A stretch of DNA of 64,000 bases, from contig JAVFHQ010000013.1 of NCBI GenBank assembly GCA_035135055.1, forward strand, positions 186,001 through 250,000, given 5' to 3'. Shown here piece after piece: positions 52,658 to 63,475 of this stretch; the first letter of the stretch is position 1; the number at the start of each line of letters is the position of its first letter. The position numbers and the translations under genes are program-made. Source of the stretch: Oleoguttula mirabilis. Taxonomy: Eukaryota > Ascomycota > Dothideomycetes > Mycosphaerellales > Teratosphaeriaceae. Under the pieces are notes generated by a model that saw nothing but the letters and a program-made list of their open reading frames with translations, was not told the DNA's origin and ran no database searches.

Positions 52658-53590
52658 AGGGATGTCGGCGGCGGCGGCGAGGGAGGAGGGTTTGGCGGCG
52701 AGGGTGGGTTGGTGGGAGAAGGTTGTGCTGGGGTAGGCGTTCAGCGCTCCTCCGTTACTTCTGCTTCCGTTGCCGGTGCCGCTGCTACTCGCTTGGCCCT
52801 CCTCGTAGCCGTTGCCGTTGCTGCGCCCGTTCGTCGCATGAGACTGAGAATGCCGCTGCCCCTGCGCCAACCAATCGCTCTCGTCCGGATGCGCATGCGG
52901 ATGGGGATGCGCGTGAGCAGTGCCCGCCTGCCGACTGTACCGCCGCTCCTCCGGCACCGAGCCCAGACTCCTGTGCTTCTTCGGACTCTTCCTGGGACTG
53001 GTCGGGGACGTGCCACTCCCACTGCCGCTTCCACTCCCGCTCCCATTGCCATATCCATAGCTATAGCTACTATTACCCATGCTACTCCGCTTCTCCCTCC
53101 CCTTCTCCCCGCCCGCCACGGCATTGCTCGAGCTCGTGCGGATCGGTATCGTGGCCGGGTTCACCACATGGCTCTGCACGCCCACCCCCAGACCCGAAAG
53201 CGACGCCATGAAAGCTTGCGGTGGTGTACTCGTACTACTGCTGCTCGCCCCCGCCATGGTCGTGGCTTCATTGAAGGGACTAGCCATCTCCTCGACGAAC
53301 TTGCTATGCCTCTCCGCGCCGAAGTCTCCCGCTGCCGATTTGCTGTTGCCAGCCAAGGTAGACGAACGATGGCCCGCGCCTGCACTGCCGAGTGTCGGCG
53401 ATTCCGGCGATGATGGTGAGTAGTTCCCGTCGGCGGTCGGTGGGCCGGGGTACTTCGTCTCGAAGGTGGACGGGTCGTAGGCCAAGTCGAAGTCCGTGTC
53501 GTCCGTGTCGAGATCGAGGTGCGGCGCGACGGCCGGGAGGGGACGGCTGGGGGTGGTGGTTGGCGCGGGCATCGAGTGAAGGTCGCGCAT
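51350..53590 (-). CDS. Geranylgeranyl diphosphate synthase with large low-complexity additions
   Basis: A 746-aa single-exon trans-prenyltransferase that should condense FPP or DMAPP with IPP to GGPP for protein prenylation and isoprenoids. The ATG at 53590 gives MRDLHSMPAP; the upstream frame starts only with TTG. Residues 1-350 are a Ser/Gly/Asn-rich disordered extension. The catalytic part begins at about 354 (TAEKETILRAPYTYLEAHPGK), as whole GGPP synthases do. Both Asp motifs are intact: DDVED (414-418) and DDYRN (617-621), with LRRGVPAAHKIYG, GNKTGGLFRLA and EGKFSFPVIHAI. Two unusual insertions split the core: Gly/Ser/Gln-rich at about 459-484 and Ala/Gly/Asn-rich at about 543-598. No terpene cyclase is nearby, so it may be the housekeeping enzyme. 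Confidence 0.88.
52600..52660. repeat. Coding microsatellite (GTTGCT)n
   Basis: About eight GTTGCT hexamers on the plus strand encode an (SN)n run in the GGPP synthase N-terminal extension. Length variation here would keep frame. Confidence 0.85.
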
Positions 53591-54691
53591 GTCTATCTGA
53601 GCTTGCCCCGCTACAGCTACAGCTTTACGGTGTGGTGGAGCGGAGGCTATTGGGTAGAGCTGTGCGAAAGGGTGGTGTGGGAGTGGAAGTGGATGGGACG
53701 GCCAACAGGCATTATCGTACAGAGTGTGACGCGGTAGGACTGGTTTGGGCAGCAAACAAACATCACATCATCCAAGCTCCAGTGCAAGCAGATCCCAAAG
53801 TGGTACAACGCTTCCCTCTCCAATCACCGAAGCGTGGGACAGGAAAGCTTCGAGTCTCTCGAGGCTCGAGCAAGCATGTGATGCTCCGGGCTTGCGCAAT
53901 GACTTGACAGCTTCGGGCCGACGTCACACGTCCGCCGATCCCGCACGGTTCGTGCTCTGGCTGTCGTCTGTACTTGTACTTGTACTTGTAGCCTGTCTCA
54001 GCCCTCGCTTACAACCACCTCCTCAGATCGGGGACATCCGCAATATCTGATAGACATCGATATTGCGCCACCGCGATAGTGCATCGGTCTTCAACATCGA
54101 GCGCGCTATTCCATCAGTCTGGGAGATTTGTGGTGAGGATGCGACGAGCGATTCGGAAGACATGCTATGCTGCCCGGTGATTGATCTTGATCCGACGTCT
54201 ATCTAGTCGATCTCTTGCTAGACTTTGTCGACGTCTCGGATTTGGACTACACAGCCTCAACGTCCACTAGCTAGGAGGGACGATGGTGGACCCGGATATG
54301 GTAGTGCAAGCCCAAAGGATTCAATGATTATTGACTGAGGAATGGAGTGCTTGGTGAGCCGGACATGATCGGGTATTGGATGGTCTGCTGAACTCTATGC
54401 TGGGATGGGTGTCCCCGTCCTCCGTCAACACCTCTGGCTTTCTATCTTGGCAAGAAAGGGCGTGGCCGGCCCAGGAATGAAAAGGTCCAGCATCAAGCAC
54501 ATCACCCTACGCTGCCTCTCGACTGGCCAGTAGCCACGAACCCAGTCATGCGCTTGGTCTCCCGCCTCTTCGGTGAGTATACCAGGGTATGCCTCGTGCC
54601 CGCGCACTCGCCTGCCTTCCCCACCTCATCCCTCCCCCGCTCAACTTACTCACTCGGCCGCACCACTCCGTTGCGCAGCACCCACTCCCCC
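53591..54691. other. Intergenic, no gene recognised
   Basis: About 1.1 kb upstream of the GGPP synthase and downstream of LPAELR copy 3. It has a short TACTTG repeat (four units) near 53970. No supported open frame. Confidence 0.5.
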
Positions 54692-55603
54692 TCACGGCCC
54701 AGCCAGCCCAGCGAACCGCCTCCGCTTCAACGCCCTGCCCTCGCCCTCCTCCTGAGCCTTACGCTTGCTCCGCAAGCGGACCGTCTTCTTCATCCCCCTC
54801 AGCTGCCTCCGCGCCACCTCGAGCGTCGCCTTCAGTCGCAGCCGCACGACCCGCGTCTCCTCCACCGCCACCCTCGTAGCAGCCTCAAGCCGCTCCGTGT
54901 CCCTCCTCGCACTAGCCCTCTCCTCCTCCAAAGCCTCGAGTCTACGCTGCAACCTCGTGACCATCAAAGCGCGCTTGATTCGCGACCCGTCATCCATAGC
55001 GTCACCCTCGCCCTCCCGGACGCCACAAACCCTGCGACGGACCTCCGCGACGCGCGCCTCGAGCTCCTGCGCCGAGTCGATACTATAGTGCTCCCAGTCG
55101 AACAAAGCCGGGCCGTAGCGCACCCTAACATGGCCCATCCTCTCGCTCGTACTGCACAACCGCAGCCACTCTTCCAGTCCCTCGAGCCCAACCGCTCCCG
55201 CGCCCGCCGTCCCAGAGGACAGCACAAGCGTCACCTCCACCAGCTGCTTCCCGCCATGCGCCAACGGCTGCAGCCTCTCGACCAGCCGGCCCAGACCGCC
55301 AAACTCCAAGTCCTGCACCGTGACGTAGAAGCCGAGGGCTTGCTGCCGCAGGAACGTGCGGAAGACGGCGAGGAGCTCGCCGCGGACCTGGTGGCTAGTG
55401 CGGGCGAACATGAGGTCGGGTTGTAGCACGCCGCTGGGGCCGAGACGCGGTGCTTCAGAGCAGGCGACGTACTCGTAGATGCGGTTGCGCAGTTCGGCCG
55501 GCAGGTTAAGCAGCCGTGACTCAGACTCTTGCCGAAGTTCTTTCTGAGGCGCGATCGGTGTTGGTTGGGTGATGGCCATCGCTTTGGCCGGTGCAGCTTG
55601 CAT
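54692..55603 (-). CDS. LPAELR-family protein, copy 3 (coiled-coil tail)
   Basis: A 303-aa single-exon paralogue. The ATG at 55603 (MQAAPAKAMAITQ) is used because the longer frame starts with TTG. It has LLNLPAELRNRIYEYVACSE at about 29-48, FYVTVQDLEFGGLGRLVERL, VEVTLVLSSG...LEEWLRLC and VRVRYGPALFDWEHY. In place of the membrane helix of copies 1 and 2 it carries a long charged helix (residues about 225-285, RLQRRLEALEEERASARRD and on), probably a coiled coil. It then ends in a basic tail with RSKRKAQEEGEGRALKRRR that could act as a nuclear signal. The C-terminal swap suggests functional divergence in the family. Confidence 0.77.
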   Translation of the reverse strand: MQAAPAKAMAITQPTPIAPQKELRQESESRLLNLPAELRNRIYEYVACSEAPRLGPSGVLQPDLMFARTSHQVRGELLAVFRTFLRQQALGFYVTVQDLEFGGLGRLVERLQPLAHGGKQLVEVTLVLSSGTAGAGAVGLEGLEEWLRLCSTSERMGHVRVRYGPALFDWEHYSIDSAQELEARVAEVRRRVCGVREGEGDAMDDGSRIKRALMVTRLQRRLEALEEERASARRDTERLEAATRVAVEETRVVRLRLKATLEVARRQLRGMKKTVRLRSKRKAQEEGEGRALKRRRFAGLAGP

Positions 55604-56872
55604 GGCGCAAGCGTGCGTGCGTGCGTACGTATATGTGTGCGTCGGGGCCTGCGCTGATGTTGGTCCTGTTCTTGAGAGATGAGATGGGTCGGTGAAGTGA
55701 TGGGACAGCCGCGACTGAGTGGCTATTCCGCGAGGAAGCGCGCTAAACGGAGTGCTGTTTGCTATGCCGTCACTTTCATGTAGGTGAGCGCTGGCGAGAG
55801 CCAATTCACAGCGCAGTCAACCGTGTCGAGACAACCACTACTAGTAGTAGTAGTAGTAGTAGTGAGAGTCTGGGTCGCAGAGGCGATGGCTGGTATCTGC
55901 CGTCCTTGTCAAGTCATCGTGGGAGTGGCCATATATAGACCAGGCAAGGGTTTTTAATTTGGCAAGACCGACAGTTGAAGGGAGAAGTGAGGTATACAAA
56001 GCTGCAACGCATTGATGTCCTCACATATCTCACCTTTGCCAAACTCACTTGGGAAAGGCATGTGATCAGTGGCGAAGATTGGATGCCACTGACAACTGTC
56101 CCTTGCTCTTCGTGTACCGCCCTACCGTGTCCTCTCAATGCTATCGTCTCAAAGTGAGCGGCAGGGCTGATGGCAGAGGGCTAGGCGCATCTTGACAGGC
56201 TGTGTTCGCGGAGCATTACAGTGCGAGCTCGAAGTCCATACACGGCCGACTTTGCTCATGTCAAGGCGGTCTCTTCGAGTATGACGGTGGGCGGTACAAG
56301 AGCACAAATGCCCTGCGGTCTGTGGATATGCTGTGATGATGCGAATGCCATCAAATCAACTCACTGATAGGCTGGACGCGTCTTCTCCTGTTTTTCGCGA
56401 CCTGTGGTTGTACGGAGGCTCATCACACTGCCTCACACCGTCACACGCCCGCGGAGAGTCGCAGCTTTTCCCGTCTTGGTGGCTGGGTAAAAGGAACGCA
56501 GTCATTATTGCAGTGGGAAACCGTTCGTTTCACAGCCTCGCCGCAAACACTAGCGCAATCTCGGCCAAGATGTCAGCGATGTGATTGATTGCTTCGGGGG
56601 GCCAAAACGCGAGAATAGACTTTGACAGCACCTGCGCCCAGGCCACTCCAGAGTCTATGCCCAGAACATGTTGGTATGGCTGCCGCTGGTCGCTGTTGGA
56701 CTTGGAACTTCAAGGAAGCCGCATCCCGCATTCCCTAGCCTTGCAGCTACCAGCTGTAAAAGCAGATATAGGCGAGAGGTAGGCCGTGGTTGTCGCGTGG
56801 TATCAATCCCTGATTCCTCTCATTTTCCATCCTTCACAGTTCACACAGCCGCTGCGAGCATCTCACGACAAG
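55604..56872. other. Intergenic with AGT microsatellite
   Basis: About 1.3 kb between LPAELR copy 3 and the cell-surface protein gene. An (AGT)n tract of about eight units lies at 55838-55863. No gene seen. Confidence 0.55.
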
Positions 56873-57817
56873 ATGCGCACCTTTGTACACCGGACGCTGT
56901 TGCTGCTACCCTCCGTCCTGATAGGTGCCATTGCGGATAGCAACAGCTTCACCTATCCGCCCTCAAATGGCGAAACCCTCTATGTCCCCTCAGGCACGGC
57001 GTTGACGATACAGTGGAACTGCAGCTACGACAACATGAACCTTCGCGTCTTCCAGCAGCGAGCCGATGCGTCGTACGACTACAACACCATTCTCTGTACG
57101 TTCACTCGCTAGTGCTTGACCGCCACGGGACATATGAGCTCATTCGCGTGTACAGCCGACTTGCCCAACACAGCAGGGCCCGGAAGTTATGCCTGGGTCG
57201 CAGAAGCCCTCGACTCCTCCTCCACCAGCGGCATGCACTTCGAGGTGACGTTGTCGAGCAACGATCAATCAGTGGATCCCTTCAACAGCGGATACTTTTA
57301 CATAACCAATGGCTCGGCCCTCTCCACGTCGGGCGCTCCTGTCGCCACCACCGCTTCGTCAACCTCGACGAGTTCTGCCACAGCCATCGCGACGGCCGCC
57401 ACCTCAAGCACGTCGTCCTCGGCTACTTCGACTAGCTCCACAGCATCGATTGCAGCCTCAAATAGCTCCGCCGCATCAGCAGCAGCCTCAACATCCAGTT
57501 CGTCGTCAGTCCAGAGCAACGACCAGAGCACCATGAAGCTTGGTCTTGGGCTAGGCCTGGGACTTGGTATTCCGCTCCTCCTCATCGTTGCCTCCCTTCT
57601 GGGCTATCGACTGCTCAAACGAAGAAGGCAATACGGGAGTGTTGAGCCCCACGCGGAAGAGAATTTGCCGCCCACACACTACAAGGACCAGTCTCAGGAA
57701 CAAATCCACGAGGTTGACGGGAGCCATGCTGTGTTTGAGGCGCCATCGGAAGGCGCGCATGAAGCGCCGGGGCCTGATGTGCGGTATGAGATGAGTGCTG
57801 AGAGGGACAAGAGTTGA
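56873..57817 (+). CDS. WSC/Mid2-like single-pass cell-surface protein
   Basis: A 294-aa type I membrane protein from exons 56873-57095 and 57156-57817. The 60-nt intron joins DYNTIL to SDLPNTAGPGSY in frame. A signal peptide (MRTFVHRTLLLLPSVLIGAIA, with cleavage before DSNSF) leads into a small extracellular domain of about 125 residues with IQWNCSY and YAWVAEA blocks. A Ser/Thr/Ala stalk of about 80 residues, probably O-mannosylated, is followed by one helix (LGLGIPLLLIVASLLGYRLL) with basic RRRQ after it. An acidic cytosolic tail closes it. The layout is that of fungal cell-wall stress sensors and related surface proteins, but the ectodomain lacks the Cys-rich WSC motif. A sensor role is inference. 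Confidence 0.82.
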
Positions 57818-58117
57818 GCGTCTCGCATGTATCCCGCGATAGTGCACCAAGATAGCAGCTCCACAGGTCTTCAGCTGCGTCGCCTTTGCTGAGAAGGAAG
57901 CATGGCGCTACGCCGACGAGAAGGATGACCGCTGCTACCACCTTTGCTGTCGACAGGTCCCCAGCCCCACCCCAGGCCGCCAGGACAAAGCCGTAGAGTT
58001 TCAATCTGCGACATTGCTGACTGGTCGCCTTTACACGCTCTCTGGTAGCAAAACTGAGCATCACGCTGCAAAAGAAGCAGTTGATGTAACCCCGCCGGCA
58101 TCCGCCTCCAAGGAAGG
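57818..58117. other. Intergenic
   Basis: About 300 bases between the surface-protein stop and the 3' end of the LPAELR pseudogene. Nothing recognised. Confidence 0.5.
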
Positions 58118-58656
58118 TCAAACAGCTCCCTCGACTGGTTCGCACGCTCCCACCCACGGTAATCGCGCCTCCACGCACGCGAGCTCGGCTTCGAAACGTG
58201 CCATCCCCAACGTGCTGCACTGGTGCCAATCACACTCGAAAATAAACGACCCCACCGTAGACCTCAGTTGTTCGTTTATCTCGGAAGCGGCCAGCCATCT
58301 ACCGAGGCTGTTGACATCCAGCCGCGGGCGTCCTGGTTGGTTGACGACCAAGGTCATCATCAGGTGCGTCTGGTAGTTCGGGGGGAGCCGGAGTATGGTG
58401 GCAGAGTGGTGAGGAAGCGGCGGGGAGCGTCGAAGTTGAAGTCGTTGACTTGGGCCTGGATAAAGGGCATGCCCGCGAGTCGGTGGTGGACTAATAGGAG
58501 GTATTCGCGCCGTAGCTGACGGCTCCCGTGGGCGAGGGCGCCGGACGGATGGACAAGCTCATAATGCTCGAAGACCATCGTCGGGTCATCTGGACCCGGG
58601 TCGGCGACGAGATCGTAGATGGCGTTGCGCAGCTCAGCAGGCCACAGGAGTGGGGC
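58118..58656 (-). pseudogene. LPAELR-family pseudogene, copy 5
   Basis: The minus strand encodes all four family blocks: PLLWPAELRNAIYDLVADPG, IQAQVNDFNFDAPRRFL, MTLVVNQP...LGRWLAAS and FIFECDWHQCS. They are in two frames. The first half stops shortly after SGSPR; the second half resumes one base off, next to a run of six C (about 58376-58384), so one inserted or deleted base breaks it. No in-frame ATG precedes the LPAELR block: the frame meets a stop inside the loop of the adjacent inverted repeat. A sequencing error could explain the frameshift but not the missing start. Confidence 0.75.
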
Positions 58657-58739
58657 AAGGGTGGGTAAAACAATTGATTGCCGATGCTTGGCCCCAAGTA
58701 AACCAAATCATCGGCAATCAATTGTTTAACCCACCCTTG
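58656..58739. repeat. 31-bp inverted repeat with 22-nt loop
   Basis: Left arm 58656-58686 and right arm 58709-58739 are complementary with a single mismatch. The arms surround 22 nt. The repeat starts exactly at the 5' edge of the recognisable part of the LPAELR pseudogene. It could form a strong hairpin or cruciform, and may be the footprint of a MITE-like insertion or of a foldback rearrangement. No flanking target-site duplication was identified. Confidence 0.9.
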
Positions 58740-59069
58740 GAGAGGCGTCTGCGGTCGTCGCGGTCTGTGGCACCGAGTTTTGCTCCATCGCGAGAAGACT
58801 TGTCTGCTTGTGTTCGATGTCGGCAGTTTGTGAGTGCAAGGAAGAAGGCAAAGAGGCGGAAGAGATACTTCGCACAAACGAGGCTTCGGGCATCTTCTGA
58901 GCTCGGGCCACACTCGTTTCGCCTTCTCCATCTTCCACTCACCTGAACCTCTCCATGACTACCCTCCCGACCGCAGTGTCGCATACTGCATCAAAGATGG
59001 CCTGGGTCGCTCAGGCTATAGAGAGCCCAATAAAGCTTGACCTTGTAAACACGCTCCTAACCATACAAA
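58740..59069. other. Intergenic between pseudogene and relic
   Basis: About 330 bases with no recognisable content apart from overlapping non-homologous open frames. Confidence 0.45.
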
Positions 59070-59270
59070 CAACCCCTTGGCTTCTAACCCGCACAGCCAT
59101 TGATGCCGGCGGTTCACTTCAAGGCTCCGCTTGGTCTTGTGCGGCAGTGGTGGCCAGCTGACCAGAAAGCGTGGGAGCCTGTCAAAGTCGGACGCCCGAA
59201 TGCGTGCCTCGACCGCTGTTGCTTGCTGGAGCCTGCGACGAAGCACTGAAACGCATTCTCCGATCAATAC
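59070..59270 (-). pseudogene. Relic of an LPAELR-family gene, copy 6
   Basis: A short minus-strand frame retains VEARIRASDFDRLPRFLVSW, matching the second family block (VQARIENFDFDALTRFL in copy 2), and LEVNRRHQWL, resembling the third block. The N-terminal LPAELR block and the C-terminal part cannot be found. It is probably a decayed copy. Confidence 0.5.
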
Positions 59271-59643
59271 CTGATCATGAACCTGCGTTCGGTGTTTCCT
59301 GCCAGCGTTTCAACAGCTGCTGTACCCTACTGCTCGATTTCGGTGCGAAGAGTGAAGACCGAACTCGATGGCCGATCTGTTTGCCGGAATCTTAGGTTGG
59401 ATGCCACTTCTCAGGGTACTTAAGATGATGTACCGACACTCGAACTTGGTACGATGGCCTAGAGAGAGCTGTGTTGCTATGTTTCAGCCAGAGCAATGGT
59501 AAGGTACACTAGTAAGCTATAGAGCTGCACGAGAGACTGCTCTCATTCTTGAGTGTCACTAGGCCGACCACAAGTTCCGTCGTCCGCCCTGGGCGTAGTA
59601 AGGTATTCATTCGCCAGGTCATCCACGCGGCGCATCGATTGAA

Positions 59644-60315
59644 CTACCATCCGCGGCTGCCTCTCATCTTCTGCCTGTGCTTCACCCGTAGCACCTCCTG
59701 TGCCCCCTCCTGCTCACCTACAGCATCAACCATTGCATGCATAATCCGCACGTAGTCCTCCTCGCCACGATGAGCTTGCACCTGATCCTGCACACTGCCT
59801 TGCAACCAATCCGCGTCGTCTGCTTCGAAACAGCTCCAGTCGAACTCCACGTAGTACGTCCTGTCGAACGCAGCCAGCAACTCGCTGCTCATGCAGGCCT
59901 TCAGCCAATGCAGCAAGCCTTCGATAAAGGGTTCGCTGCAGGCATCGTCGAAGGCTATATATACCACCAACTCCCGCTTCTTGCTTTCAGGAGCGGCACT
60001 CGGCGGCGTCGGGAAGAGCTGCTCGAGCCTGCTTTCGAGTGGCGTGAGTCTGAAATCCTCGACGTGGGCAACGAAGGAGGTGACGTGTTGCTGGAGGTAG
60101 TCTTCGTAAATGGCGGTGTATTCCTCTTTGGTCTGACGGCATACTGCACCGAGTACGTTCTGTGGAACGGTGATCCGACCTCGACGGTCGATCTTGACTC
60201 GCTTTCCAGCACATTCGAGCTCAGCAACATCCTCGTAGACTTGGTTGCGGAGCTCAGGTGGGAGGTCGAGGAAGGACTTGGACCTATCGGAGTTTGTACT
60301 TGTGTGAGCAGACAT
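59644..60315 (-). CDS. LPAELR-family protein, copy 4
   Basis: A 223-aa single-exon paralogue starting at ATG 60315 (MSAHTSTNSD); the frame upstream starts with TTG. It shows FLDLPPELRNQVYEDVAELE at 15-34, FVAHVEDFRLTPLESRLEQL, LVVYIAFDDAC...LLHWLKAC, and TYYVEFDWSCFEADD. It is acidic in the C-terminal third (RGEEDYVRIMHAMVDAVGEQEG) and ends with a basic tail, without a membrane helix. It is the most diverged intact member and keeps the spacing between blocks. Confidence 0.77.
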   Translation of the reverse strand: MSAHTSTNSDRSKSFLDLPPELRNQVYEDVAELECAGKRVKIDRRGRITVPQNVLGAVCRQTKEEYTAIYEDYLQQHVTSFVAHVEDFRLTPLESRLEQLFPTPPSAAPESKKRELVVYIAFDDACSEPFIEGLLHWLKACMSSELLAAFDRTYYVEFDWSCFEADDADWLQGSVQDQVQAHRGEEDYVRIMHAMVDAVGEQEGAQEVLRVKHRQKMRGSRGW

Positions 60316-62113
60316 GCTTGTGGTTGCTCTTTGGGCCAGCAACGCGTGAGAGTTGCGATGCAAATGTCGGTAATATGTGGTGACGATTGCTCTGTGGATG
60401 TGAGTCGGCGGTACTAGGCGAAGTCTTCCGAGAGAGTGGAAAGTTGAAGGTGTTCATACAGAGTTTGGCTGCATGTGTCAACCAAGCTTCGTGGCATTCA
60501 CTTCAACGACCGACTACACGAGATCTGACTACTCACTGCGTTGGCTGGCGGCAGGCGGTATCGTACCTACTTTGGCGTCTGGTGCAATCCGCAGGTGGCG
60601 ACTGCTGAAGGCGAGTGTCCAAATGTTGGCAAATGTGCACTGAGTATGTGTGAGGCAGAGTGACATGGCTGAGCTCGAATGCCTAAGGCCAGTCCTTTGC
60701 AAAGCGCTCATGGATGACACTGCGGAGCTGGGATCCATTCGAGTAGCGGTGGGTTGCTGCTTGTCTCGTGATCGACCCGAAGCCTGGATCGCCGTCGTCT
60801 CCGCCACGGTGTGACGGCGGTGTGTCGGACGCCGCAGAGTCCACGTCCGAAGCACTGCCCTGACATAGATGGGATCTACGCGAAAGTCGAGATCGGATGT
60901 TTAGGGAGCATCGACCGTGCCTGCGACATGTAGAACTCCCGTGTCCTTCTGTCGCAGCTTGTACCGGAAGTGGCGTGTTCATGTTCAAAAAGCCCTCGGA
61001 CTCCGCATGTACTCACAGTCGCCTCGAGTCTATCTCGGCGCATCCTGAGCGTGATGTCGAGCGTTGTGGGCCTGCGGAAGTGTCAACTCGAGTACGAAGA
61101 AGGCAGAGCGCCTTATCCTGTCGTACGGCAGCACGTCGAGAGGCACACTGCTACCTCGATGCAAATGGCCACGGCGTGTCGAAGCGGAGTACGCTCTTGT
61201 CAATCCACATTCGCGGTTGGTGATTAAACGTTGTTACGTGTGTCAGCTTTGTTTTTCACCTCTGGGAGAAAACAATCCCACCTTTGCTATGCGTATCACG
61301 CCGGGTTCGTCGGACCACGTCGGTTACGCAGAACTCGTCACACGTCCCCGTCGCAAGTCAAGTCAGCACGGCGATCAACGTGGTGGCGCCTCGGCAGGGT
61401 ATTGCCCAGAAGAGTACCCCGAGAGCCCTCATAGCGGCAAAGAAGCGGATGTCTTGCGTGAGTGGGAGAATGATGATATGGAGCCGACCATATGCCGGGA
61501 GACAGAACGGCGGTGATGGACAAGCTGGACATTGCCAGAACTCCGGCCGAGCGGTCCGGCAGTCTTGCTCCATTCCTGATGTGGGAAATGATTGATCGAT
61601 TCGGGTGCTGAGGCGAAGATGTTCTGTTGCGGAGCACTGTGGGAGCGAAGGCGGCGATCGACATTGATAACAGGACCACATATGTCGCCTGGGTTGGGAT
61701 GGACGTTCTCCTTGAAGATGCTATAAGTATGTAGGTAAATGCCGGCGACAAATTCACGTCCCTCAGAACCTCGCTAGCCCCTCAATCCAACCCAAGCCAT
61801 CAAACCCTGGAGGAGAATGCCACAGCGAATGTAGGCAGCTGAGAAGGTCTCGTAAGGCTAGGGTGAGTCTGCGACTCGACTCCTGGCCATATCTATATGC
61901 TGTAAATGTAGCTCTCTATGAAATGTTATGTTCAGGCGGTGCTTTCAGCGGCTCCGCGTGATGGTATCGACGAAACCAATTTTTCCTCCCTGTGCGCCAA
62001 CGATGCATGTCATATCTCAACGCCGTGGGGTGCCAGATGAAGTGAGGGTTCTCTAGTCGGCAGCCTGAGGGGAAGCGACAGCGCTGTGGGTGGCGCTGAT
62101 GGCCAGGCTATCC
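60316..62113. other. Long intergenic region
   Basis: About 1.8 kb between LPAELR copy 4 and the CECR5-like gene. Open frames of up to 150 codons overlap on both strands without motifs or consistent splice sites. No gene called. Confidence 0.5.
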
Positions 62114-63475
62114 TCAATCCTCAATGGCAGTGCCCTGCAGCTTCTCCTGGGTGATCTGGAGCTCGTTCTGCAGACTCCGCTGATTCTCCCGCTCAATGCC
62201 ATGGAGCACAGCCTCGAGGACGTTGTCGACAGTCGCCTTTGGCTCGAACTTTGGCTTGGTGCCCTCTTGAAATACACCCGTGCGAACGAGGATAGAATAC
62301 CAGGTATTCTCAGACTGCTTGTTGAACTCGTTGGTCCCACGAATATCAGACTCCGGAGTATCGCCGACGAAGTAGACAGTCTCTGGTGGCGCATCGATGC
62401 CGTGGGTGGCCTTGCGCCACTGCTGCAAAAGACGGGTCGCAAATTGGAAAGTGCCGATCTGCGGCTTGCCGAAAGCGGTCGTGTTGAGGTCCATGCCTGT
62501 CACGGCCTTGTACATGGCTTCCAAAGACAGACGAAGAGCGCCCATGCCAAGACGGGTCAAGTCGTGCGACGCAGACCAGATGACATCGTTGTGCGAGAAG
62601 AAGACTGGCGGACCCTCGTCGAATGTCTCGGATCGCGACCCAAGGTAGCCTCCCTTTGACATCAGCAAGTCGAGGATGATCTGCTGGTCGCCAGCCCAGT
62701 CTCTGCTGTCTGCGAAGACGAAGATGGCTTCGATCTTGGTCTTGGCAAAGTCGCGTGCCCTCGAGTTCGCATACTCCTCCTTGGTGAGTTGGCGGAACGG
62801 CGTGGTGTCCGGGTTGTCCTTAATGATGTCGCCAGGCGTCACGACATCCTTGAAGCCGTATCCTTCTGCGACGTGCCTGCACTTCTCACCCTCTCCACCA
62901 ACGACCAACACGGTGCTGTACTTTGCCGCCATCTCCCGCATGGGTGTGTGACCGCAGATGAATTGACCCGGAGACACTTCAATCTCAAGCTGGTTGCTCA
63001 GCTGTATGCACCTCTCTTGCTCTGTCTTGCCACCGCCGTTCGTGACGAAGATATAGGGACTGTTTCAGAAGTCAGCGATGGTGCAGAGGGCAACCGTCAC
63101 GCAGCCTGCTTACATCTTGACTCCGTACGCGTTCTTGCCGTTCAGAACCTGCATAGCCTCAATTGCCTCAGGGATAGGTCTCCCGCCGCGGATCAAGACG
63201 CCGTCGATATCGAAGGCGAAGGCGTATTTGTCGGTGACGCTGGTCTCCGCAGGTGTCTGCGGCGCAGAAATTGGCGAAGAGAAATCCTCGATGTCATGCC
63301 TAGCCATTTCCATAGCCGCTGCCACCTCGTGTGCATCGCTAGGGGCCATCAGATGCTTCGGCGGCACCACGACGGTTGGCGAACGCATAGTGAGAGCTTC
63401 CCGTGTGGCCTCGGTGGAACTCAGGCGGCGCAGAGTCCTGGGCCGACCAGGCGGCAGGATCGTAGTTTGAGACAT
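62114..63475 (-). CDS. CECR5-type HAD-superfamily protein
   Basis: A 435-aa HAD protein of the eukaryotic CECR5 (HDHD5) group, often mitochondrial. Exons are 63475-63114 and 63059-62114; the 54-nt intron joins NAYGVK to IPYIFVTNGGG in frame. The N-terminus (MSQTTILPPGRPRTLRRLSS) is basic and Ser/Thr-rich, compatible with a mitochondrial presequence. HAD motifs are AFDIDGVLIRG (motif I, DxD), VTNGGG (motif II), FGKPQIGTF (Lys, motif III) and YFVGDTPESDI (motif IV), with a large C2-type cap between II and III. The final 30 residues form a charged helix. The substrate is not established for the family. Confidence 0.92.

Noticed and set aside
54548..55426. Long plus-strand ORF opposite LPAELR copy 3
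   Set aside because: It is a shadow of the minus-strand gene, which carries the family motifs; the plus frame is Pro/Arg/Leu-rich without motifs.
60683..60988. Minus-strand frame ending SQLRSVIHERFAKDW, faintly like the LPAELR block
   Set aside because: Only a few residues match, and no second or third family block follows.
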